Shown here: positions 1 through 4,511 of the stretch, one piece after another
Position numbering within the stretch: position 1 is the first letter of the stretch
Layout of the letters: every line of letters begins with the position of its first letter
NCBI GenBank assembly: GCA_009773975.1
Contig: VSMX01000075.1
Location: 1 to 11,159, forward strand
From: Desulfovibrio sp.
GTDB taxonomy: Bacteria; Desulfobacterota; Desulfovibrionia; Desulfovibrionales; Desulfovibrionaceae
Reading direction: 5' to 3'
DNA: 11,159 bases
Notes under the pieces: generated by a model
The model's database searches: none
Seen by the model: only the letters and a program-made list of their open reading frames with translations
What the model was told of the DNA's origin: nothing
Program-made: the position numbers and the translations under genes

Positions 1-21
1 AAAACATGCATGGAGACGCGA

Positions 22-438
22 ATGGCCGATAACAATGAAAGACAAAAGCGAACCATGCTCAAGAGTTACGAACAGCAATTGACGGCTGCAAGGCAACTTA
101 TGCGGTTCCAGGTCCGGAAGCGTCTGGAAGAAAATCAGGATTACCGGGAACCTGACCCTTCCATTAAAAGAAACAGCAATGTTCGCCTGGTTGCCAGGGA
201 GCTTTTTACCAATCTGCTTTTTACAGGCACTGCGGATTCCTTTCTGGACCAGATGCGCGCCGATCTCGGCAAGGCTCTCGGCCTGGAACTTGAATTCACA
301 TATCCTCCCGGAAAATCACTTTGCCTCATGGCGCGGGAGGAGAGCGGATTAAGATATCTGACCAGGAAGAATGGAAAAAGCTGGATGAACTGGATCTCGA
401 AAACTTTACGAGCCAAAAAGTTGACCAGGAAATGCTGA
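22..438 (+). CDS. Unrecognised small charged protein upstream of flgM, probably frameshifted at its C-terminus
   Basis: I do not recognise a named family. From the ATG at 22 the frame encodes 138 residues. This start is preferred over ATG 10 because GGAG at 12-15 lies 6 bases upstream. The N-terminal half (MADNNERQKRTMLKSYEQQL onward) is hydrophilic and probably helical, followed by EPDPSIKRNSNVRLVARELF and a compact region ending FTYPPGKSLCLMAR. No signal peptide or membrane segment is seen. After about residue 107 the composition changes abruptly to basic, Trp-containing sequence (RKNGKSWMNWISKTLRAKK) with a terminal Cys, which looks like out-of-frame translation. The other frame gives a plausible acidic tail to 452 (separate entry). 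From memory, Desulfovibrio flgM loci can carry a conserved hypothetical gene beside flgM; this may be that gene. The gene is probably real, its role is unknown, and in this sequence it may be inactive or affected by a one-base sequencing error. Confidence 0.6.
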   Translation: MADNNERQKRTMLKSYEQQLTAARQLMRFQVRKRLEENQDYREPDPSIKRNSNVRLVARELFTNLLFTGTADSFLDQMRADLGKALGLELEFTYPPGKSLCLMAREESGLRYLTRKNGKSWMNWISKTLRAKKLTRKC

Positions 439-452
439 AAAACCTGGTATAA
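294..452 (+). pseudogene. Out-of-frame C-terminal tail of the 22-438 gene (likely one-base deletion)
   Basis: A second frame is open from 294 (just after a TGA at 291) to the TAA at 450-452. From 348 it reads ISDQEEWKKLDELDLENF followed by TSQKVDQEMLKNLV, an acidic, amphipathic sequence typical of a real protein end. It has no ATG or GTG start before the ATG at 432 and no Shine-Dalgarno sequence, so it is unlikely to be an independent gene. Joining the 22-based frame to this one near 336-345, in a GGGAGGAGAG stretch, gives a continuous protein of about 142 residues. A loss of one base there would explain the split. It could be a true mutation or an assembly error. Confidence 0.55.
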
Positions 453-484
453 AAACCCGTCTGAATCTGTACACTATTGGGATG

Positions 485-640
485 TCAGGCTTTTACCGTC
501 GTAAAAGCCTGAAGAACGCAAGGCAAAAAACGTGTTTTTTTGCCTTGCTCACGCCGCCTATGGCGGCGCGCAATCCCTTTCGGGATTGCGACTATTGTCG
601 CTTGACGCGACACTATAAAAACCGGCGCAATTCCGGTTTT
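485..640. repeat. Array of six consecutive perfect hairpins
   Basis: Six perfect inverted repeats follow one another with at most 5 bases between them. They are 485-496/501-512 (12 bp, loop CGTC), 518-530/536-548 (13 bp, loop CGTGT), 552-558/562-568 (7 bp, loop TAT), 569-577/582-590 (9 bp, loop TTTC), 596-601/607-612 (6 bp, loop TTGAC) and 618-625/633-640 (8 bp, loop CGCAATT). About 110 of 156 bases are in stems. The stems differ in sequence, so this is not one tandemly repeated unit. It could combine the terminator of the upstream gene with a structured flgM leader, or be an interspersed palindromic element or a structured RNA. The last stem ends 6 bases before the flgM Shine-Dalgarno sequence and does not cover it. 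Confidence 0.75.
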
Positions 641-660
641 ATGACCAAAGGGGAATGAAA

Positions 661-951
661 ATGGATATCAGCACAGCAGCCGCCACCCCGTTTTTTGACA
701 GCTACGGAACTTCCGCTTCCCTTCTCATGTCCGCAAGGGATGCGGGCGGATCGGGCACGGATTCCATCAATGTTTCCGCCAACGGCCGCCTGATTACGGA
801 AGCCTTGAAGAGCGCGCATTCATCGCCCGACCTTCGGCACGACAAAATAGCCGCCATCCGGGAGAGAATTGCCAATGGAACTTACGAGATTGACGCCAGA
901 CGCATTGCAAGATGCCTGATTCGCGAAGAACCCGGACTTTTCCAGCTCTAG
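661..951 (+). CDS. flgM: FlgM, anti-sigma-28 factor
   Basis: FlgM binds the flagellar sigma factor FliA (sigma-28) in the cytoplasm and keeps late flagellar genes off. Once the hook is complete, FlgM is exported through the flagellar secretion channel and sigma-28 is released. The encoded protein has 96 residues, the normal size. The recognisable part is the C-terminal sigma-binding region (DKIAAIRERIANGTYEIDAR followed by RIARCLIREEPGLF), which matches the family pattern of a helix, 'GTY.ID' and a second helix. The N-terminal half is Ser/Ala/Gly-rich and probably disordered, as in other FlgM proteins. ATG 661 is chosen over ATG 655 because AAAGGGG (647-653) lies 7 bases from 661 but only 1 base from 655. 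The gene stands alone between the hairpin array and a terminator at 977. I see no sigma-28 or sigma-54 promoter directly upstream. Confidence 0.88.
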   Translation: MDISTAAATPFFDSYGTSASLLMSARDAGGSGTDSINVSANGRLITEALKSAHSSPDLRHDKIAAIRERIANGTYEIDARRIARCLIREEPGLFQL

Positions 952-976
952 GCTTTTCTGCACAAGAATATACAAT

Positions 977-1008
977 AACCGCCTGATATCAGGCGGTTTT
1001 TCTTTTTT
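977..1008 (+). terminator. Rho-independent terminator of flgM
   Basis: A perfect 22-base palindrome (977-998, arm AACCGCCTGAT) runs into a T-rich tail TTTTTCTTTTTT from 997. It lies 25 bases after the flgM stop and separates flgM from flgI. Confidence 0.9.
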
Positions 1009-1024
1009 AGGCATACTTTCTGCA
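1009..1024 (+). promoter_or_regulatory. Possible sigma-54 promoter of flgI-flgJ
   Basis: AGGCATACTTTCTGCA has the GG and GC dinucleotides exactly 12 bases apart, as in the sigma-54 consensus TGGCACG-N4-TTGCW. It keeps GGCA and TGCA but has four mismatches. It sits directly after the flgM terminator, where a new promoter is needed. The predicted transcript start is near 1034, giving a leader of about 80 bases. It is weaker than the candidates at 3965 and 9411. Confidence 0.4.
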
Positions 1025-1051
1025 TACTCTCTTGCAAAAAGTTTTTCGGCA

Positions 1052-1070
1052 TTGCGCCAATTGGGCGCAA
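1052..1070. promoter_or_regulatory. Inverted repeat in the flgI leader
   Basis: TTGCGCC-AATTG-GGCGCAA is a perfect 7-bp inverted repeat 43 bases before the flgI start. It could be a hairpin in the mRNA leader or a binding site for a dimeric regulator. The stretch AAAAA after it is not a T tract, so it is not a forward terminator. Confidence 0.5.
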
Positions 1071-1113
1071 AAAGCGCGCGGCCCAACAGTCCGAAAGCGC
1101 AAGGAGTATTGCC

Positions 1114-2226
1114 ATGAAATTGACGTTGTTAGGTAGATTTGCGCTTTGTTTAAGCCTTTGCGCCATGCTTTTGGGCGTGGCTCAAACTGCCGAGGCAGTG
1201 CGCATCAAGGATATCGCCACATTTTCGGGTGTTCGCGACAACCAGCTTATAGGTTACGGCCTTGTTGTCGGTCTTTCCGGCACGGGCGACAAAAAGGATT
1301 CGGCCTTCACCCTGAGCTCGATGAAAAACATGCTTGACCGCATGGGCATAGGCGTCAATTCCGGCGCGCTCAAGGTCAAGAACGTGGCTTCCGTCATGGT
1401 TACGGCGAGAATGCCCGTGTCGTCAAAGCCGGGCACCAGGCTTGACGTTACCGTGTCTTCCGTTGGCGACGCCACTTCCCTTATGGGCGGCGTTTTGCTC
1501 CAGACTGCTCTCAAGGGCGTTGACGGCAACACCTACGTTCTGGCCCAGGGCTCGCTTACGGTCGGCGGCTTCACTGTAACCGGGCAGGCCGCCAGCACCC
1601 AGAAAAATGTCAATACCGTCGGCCTTATTCCCGGCGGCGGCATAGTGGAACGTGAAATTCCTTTCGAGTTCAACCAGCAGGATCATCTCAGCCTCAATAT
1701 GCGCGTGGCCGATTTCAGCACGGCCCAGCAAATAGCCGAAAGGCTGAACTCGGCAATGGGCGGCAACTTTGCCCATGCTGTTGACGCCATGAGCATCAAG
1801 GTCAACGTGCCCCCGCATTATCGCAACAATCTTGTGCCCCTGATGGCTTCCGTTGAAAATCTGGAAGTAACCCCCGATAACGCGGCCAAGGTCGTTGTGG
1901 ATGAAAAGACCGGCACCGTGGTTCTGGGCAAGGACGTGCGCATTTCCCGCGCCGCGGTTGCCCATGGCAATCTGCAGATTACGGTTCAGGAAAACGAGCA
2001 GGTTTCCCAGCCTGGGCCGTTCTCCAACGGCCAGACCGTGGTAACCCCGCAAACAGATATCAATGTGCGTGAGGAACAGCGCCGCCTGCACCTGGTTGAA
2101 GGCGCTACCCTGCAGGAGCTTGTGGATGGCCTGAACGCCATTGGCGCGACGCCGCGGGACCTGATTTCAATACTGCGCTCGCTGCAGGTATCCGGATCCC
2201 TGCATGCCGAACTGGAGGTAATCTAA
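1114..2226 (+). CDS. flgI: FlgI, flagellar P-ring protein
   Basis: FlgI polymerises in the periplasm into the P-ring, the peptidoglycan-level bushing around the flagellar rod. The protein has 370 residues, close to the family norm of about 365. It begins with a Sec signal peptide: a Lys/Arg-containing start, a hydrophobic core (about residues 9-23) and a likely cleavage after AEA at residue 28. The mature protein starts with the hallmark VRIKDIATFSGVRDNQLIGY, followed by GLVVGLSGTGD. Further family segments are MPVSSKPGTRLDVTVSSVGDA (in part), GLIPGGGIVEREIPFEF and the end TPRDLISILRSLQ with SGSLHAELEVI. The start is supported by AAGGAG at 1101-1106, 7 bases upstream. The stop is followed by flgJ after one base. 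Its usual partners flgA and flgH are not in the window, so flgI heads this unit behind its own probable promoter. Confidence 0.97.
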   Translation: MKLTLLGRFALCLSLCAMLLGVAQTAEAVRIKDIATFSGVRDNQLIGYGLVVGLSGTGDKKDSAFTLSSMKNMLDRMGIGVNSGALKVKNVASVMVTARMPVSSKPGTRLDVTVSSVGDATSLMGGVLLQTALKGVDGNTYVLAQGSLTVGGFTVTGQAASTQKNVNTVGLIPGGGIVEREIPFEFNQQDHLSLNMRVADFSTAQQIAERLNSAMGGNFAHAVDAMSIKVNVPPHYRNNLVPLMASVENLEVTPDNAAKVVVDEKTGTVVLGKDVRISRAAVAHGNLQITVQENEQVSQPGPFSNGQTVVTPQTDINVREEQRRLHLVEGATLQELVDGLNAIGATPRDLISILRSLQVSGSLHAELEVI

Positions 2227-2227
2227 A

Positions 2228-3721
2228 ATGTCGTCCCCTCTTGATATGGTGGCCATGCAGGCTGGCGCAAGCGAACAGTCCAGCCGCGACCTCCAGAACC
2301 AGCTTGGCAATGTTGGCAATCTACGCGGCAGGAACATTTCCCCGGAGGCTCGCGCGAAAAAGCTGCGCGAGGCCTGCGAAGGCTTTGAATCCATCTTTAT
2401 CCAGAAGATGTGGCAGGAAATGCGCAATGCCGTGCCCAGGGGAGGATTGCTGCAGGGGCGCGAGGAAAAGTTCTGGCAGGACATGTACGACCAGGAACTT
2501 TCCAAAAGCATGACCAAAGCCGGCGGCATCGGCCTTGCCGACATGATGTATGCCCAGCTTTCGCGCAATCTTGGCGATGCCAGCCGCTCAACGGCCGGCA
2601 TGACCGCCGGGGCGGCTTTCACGCCCTCGGCCGCGCCTCTCCTGCCGCGGCAAAACCAGGAAGCTCCATTGCCGGACAGCCACGCTGCGGCGGCAAGCCC
2701 TCAAAATTCTCCGGCTTCCGCTCCAAAAGCCATGCCCAATATCTATGATGGAGAGGCGCCGGCAATGGCCGAACCGGCCGATAACGCGCAGCAGCCAGTT
2801 CAGCCTGCGGTGGCCCAGACGGCTCACGCGCAGCCAACGGCCGTGGCCCAGGCTGCCGCGGCGCAGCCGGCCGCGGCTGTTCAGCCTGTGGCCCAGCCCG
2901 TTCATGAAACGCGCAAGATGGAGAAAAAGCATAATGCGCGCAAGGCCCAGACCGGGCATAACGGCGACAGCCCCCTGGATCTGGTTGCCATTGCCAGGCG
3001 CGAAGCCGGCGACAAGCTTGGCTCTAGGGCAATAAGGCCGCCACTCAAGCCGCACAGGAGCGCGAAAAGACAGGCCGAAGCGCGGCAGCAATTGCTGGCC
3101 CAGCAGCAACAGCAGCCTGTCATGACCGATAACAGGCCAGGCACAGCCAATGATTTGCAGCGGGCCATGGCCGCGGCCAGGGGCGAGCAAGCGGCAAACC
3201 AGGCATCAGCCACGCCGCTGGCCGATATCGTTGCCCGCGTAAAGGCCTCCCAGCAGAACGCGCTGGCGGCGGCCAGCCCGGTCGTACAGCCCGCGGCCAA
3301 TCCACAGGCCGGCCTCCAGCCCGTGCCCAACCCTCTCGGCCAGCCTGCGCCGCTGAATCCTGCGGGCAGCCCGGCAAATACTGCCGCCTTGTCAGCGCAG
3401 GAGGAAGCGCCCGCGGTGCGCAAGGTTACATATACGACCAATATTCCCAAAAACAGCCGTCCGGCAAGGAAGGGGCAAAAGGACGCCATCCGCATGCTGA
3501 ACGTGGAAAATACAAGCCATAACAGCAAGGCCGGCAAGGGATTGGCGGCCTATCACGCCCAGCAGCAGGCCGTTGGCCAGCCACAGCCCGCGGCTGCCCC
3601 GCAGGCCCCTGTGCCGCCGGCAAGCCCGGCCCCGCTGACGGCCAAAGACGTGGCCCCGGCAGCCGATTCCGGCAGCGGTTTCGCCATTCCGCCGCTGACG
3701 AGCGGGGATCTTAACGTCTAA
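2228..3721 (+). CDS. flgJ: FlgJ-type rod-assembly protein with long Ala/Pro/Gln-rich tail
   Basis: The N-terminal part is the FlgJ rod-binding domain (about residues 40-112), with REACEGFESIFIQKMWQEMR and the GGIGLADMMYAQL ending. This domain acts as a cap that helps the flagellar rod assemble in the periplasm. Unlike enterobacterial FlgJ (about 310 residues), the remaining 380 or so residues show no glucosaminidase or M23 peptidase domain. They are low in complexity, rich in Ala, Pro and Gln, with basic patches (HETRKMEKKHNARK; RPPLKPHRSAKRQAEAR). A motif near the N-terminus (SPLDMVAM, residues 3-10) recurs as SPLDLVAI (248-255) and, more loosely, TPLADIVARV (329-338). The start ATG 2228 lies 1 base after the flgI stop, with GGAGG at 2214-2218 inside the end of flgI, indicating translational coupling. 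No signal peptide is present, consistent with export by the flagellar machinery. The flgJ name rests on the N-terminal domain only. Confidence 0.88.
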   Translation: MSSPLDMVAMQAGASEQSSRDLQNQLGNVGNLRGRNISPEARAKKLREACEGFESIFIQKMWQEMRNAVPRGGLLQGREEKFWQDMYDQELSKSMTKAGGIGLADMMYAQLSRNLGDASRSTAGMTAGAAFTPSAAPLLPRQNQEAPLPDSHAAAASPQNSPASAPKAMPNIYDGEAPAMAEPADNAQQPVQPAVAQTAHAQPTAVAQAAAAQPAAAVQPVAQPVHETRKMEKKHNARKAQTGHNGDSPLDLVAIARREAGDKLGSRAIRPPLKPHRSAKRQAEARQQLLAQQQQQPVMTDNRPGTANDLQRAMAAARGEQAANQASATPLADIVARVKASQQNALAAASPVVQPAANPQAGLQPVPNPLGQPAPLNPAGSPANTAALSAQEEAPAVRKVTYTTNIPKNSRPARKGQKDAIRMLNVENTSHNSKAGKGLAAYHAQQQAVGQPQPAAAPQAPVPPASPAPLTAKDVAPAADSGSGFAIPPLTSGDLNV

Positions 3722-3745
3722 TGGCAGATGATGGGCCGTTATATT

Positions 3746-3811
3746 GGGGCTGCCGCCCCAGGCCCCGCGCAGGGCGCCGCCCTGCACCCGCTGGGGGTAT
3801 GATACCCCCAG
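3746..3811. repeat. Three consecutive GC-rich hairpins after flgJ
   Basis: Three perfect inverted repeats follow one another: GGGGC-TGCC-GCCCC at 3746-3759 (5 bp), GCAGGGC-GCC-GCCCTGC at 3769-3785 (7 bp) and 3791-3799/3803-3811 (9 bp, arm CTGGGGGTA, loop TGA). They begin 25 bases after the flgJ stop. The last stem is followed by ACCCCCCTTTAT and not by a clean T run, so intrinsic termination is possible but not typical. Confidence 0.65.
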
Positions 3812-3964
3812 ACCCCCCTTTATCGGGTTATCGCGTAATCGGGCATAAAAAGTCGTTATTCATTTTTGACGGGATAACTATTTATAATAATAGACCTTAT
3901 TTTGGGGTGTCAAGCCTGGCCGCATGGCGCGCTGACGCAAATTGGCACATTGGGAATCGCTTTT

Positions 3965-3980
3965 GGGCACGCATCTTGCT
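3965..3980 (+). promoter_or_regulatory. Sigma-54 promoter of flgN-flgK-flgL
   Basis: GGGCACGCATCTTGCT differs from the consensus TGGCACG-N4-TTGCW only at the first base; GG and GC are 12 bases apart. Transcription would start near 3991, about 50 bases before flgN. Sigma-54 control of hook-associated protein genes is well known in bacteria with polar flagella and requires an enhancer-binding activator, which is not in this window. Confidence 0.8.
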
Positions 3981-4040
3981 CTATATGGCCCAAACAGGAA
4001 TGAACGGCATAATTTGCCGCATGAATAAAGCGAGGCCACA

Positions 4041-4508
4041 ATGTACCAGATTATCAGTGAGAGCCTGACTCGTCAGGAAAGAGCCCTGGCTCTGTTGCAC
4101 GACTTGCTGGAAGAAGAGTACCAGACATTGCTGAAGCGTGATGCCAACGCCATTGCCAGTCTCGAGTTTTCCATTCAGGAGCTTATCCGCCAGCTGGCCG
4201 TGGAAAAATCTCTGGTCATCAAGTCTCTGGCAGGCAAGAGGGTTCTGGAATACGCCGACAGCCTGGAGATGGAAGAGGGCGAGATCCTGAAGGCTCTTTT
4301 TCACGACATAGACAAAAGCGAACAGCAGGTTTCGCGGCTGGCGTCGCGCAACGCGCAGCTCAGCCTTGGTTTACTGGATCAAAGCACCTTTACCCTGCAA
4401 GCTCTGACAAGCGAAGCCGCGCCGCCAAGGGCGGGCACATACGGCCGCAGAGGCGGCATGCTTTACGAGCTTCACCCGCAGGCAGCACTTATCTCCGGGA
4501 GGCTCTAG
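4041..4508 (+). CDS. flgN: FlgN-type flagellar export chaperone
   Basis: FlgN is a cytoplasmic chaperone that binds the C-termini of the junction proteins FlgK and FlgL and delivers them to the flagellar export gate. The 155-residue product fits the family size (about 140-160). It is almost wholly helical in character: a long amphipathic segment over residues 1-75 (MYQIISESLTRQERALALLH, then DLLEEEYQTLLKRDANAI) and a second helix about 80-115, followed by a short flexible end with the family-typical TYGRRG near residue 133. There are no membrane or secretion signals. The start at 4041 has GAGG at 4032-4035, 5 bases upstream. It lies 3 bases before flgK, its expected client gene, and behind the sigma-54 promoter at 3965. 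Sequence conservation in this family is low, so the call relies on size, helical pattern and position. Confidence 0.85.
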   Translation: MYQIISESLTRQERALALLHDLLEEEYQTLLKRDANAIASLEFSIQELIRQLAVEKSLVIKSLAGKRVLEYADSLEMEEGEILKALFHDIDKSEQQVSRLASRNAQLSLGLLDQSTFTLQALTSEAAPPRAGTYGRRGGMLYELHPQAALISGRL

Positions 4509-4511
4509 ATC

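Larger units (their letters stand above)
3722..4040. other. 319-base intergenic region between flgJ and flgN
   Basis: No convincing gene. The left third holds three GC-rich hairpins (3746-3811). The middle (about 3820-3910) is AT-rich with a TATAAT at 3883-3888, but no good -35 box at the right distance (TTGACG at 3866 is only 11 bases away). The right third contains a near-consensus sigma-54 promoter at 3965. A reading frame starting at the flgJ stop (3721-4068) runs through the hairpins and the promoter and has no protein-like features. Confidence 0.7.

Noticed and set aside
602..619. Sigma-70 promoter before flgM from TTGACG and TATAAA
   Set aside because: The spacing is about 7 bases, far too short, and the -35-like sequence lies in a hairpin loop.
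485..640. CRISPR array or tRNA cluster as an explanation of the hairpin run
   Set aside because: There are no repeated units with spacers, and no tRNA T-loop or acceptor pattern.
1423..2091. 222-codon minus-strand frame within flgI
   Set aside because: Shadow of the flgI coding frame, with no ribosome-binding site and no recognisable domain.
2588..3537. Arg- and Cys-rich minus-strand frames opposite flgJ
   Set aside because: They result from the Ala/Pro/Gln-rich coding strand, and their translations are low-complexity.
3866..3893. Sigma-70 promoter from TTGACG and TATAAT in the flgJ-flgN gap
   Set aside because: The boxes are only 11 bases apart. Using TAATAG at 16 bases gives a poor -10.
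3721..4068. 115-codon plus-strand frame between flgJ and flgN
   Set aside because: It overlaps the flgJ stop, the three hairpins, the sigma-54 promoter and the flgN start. It has no Shine-Dalgarno sequence and no protein-like pattern, and I found no remnant of a peptidase domain in it.
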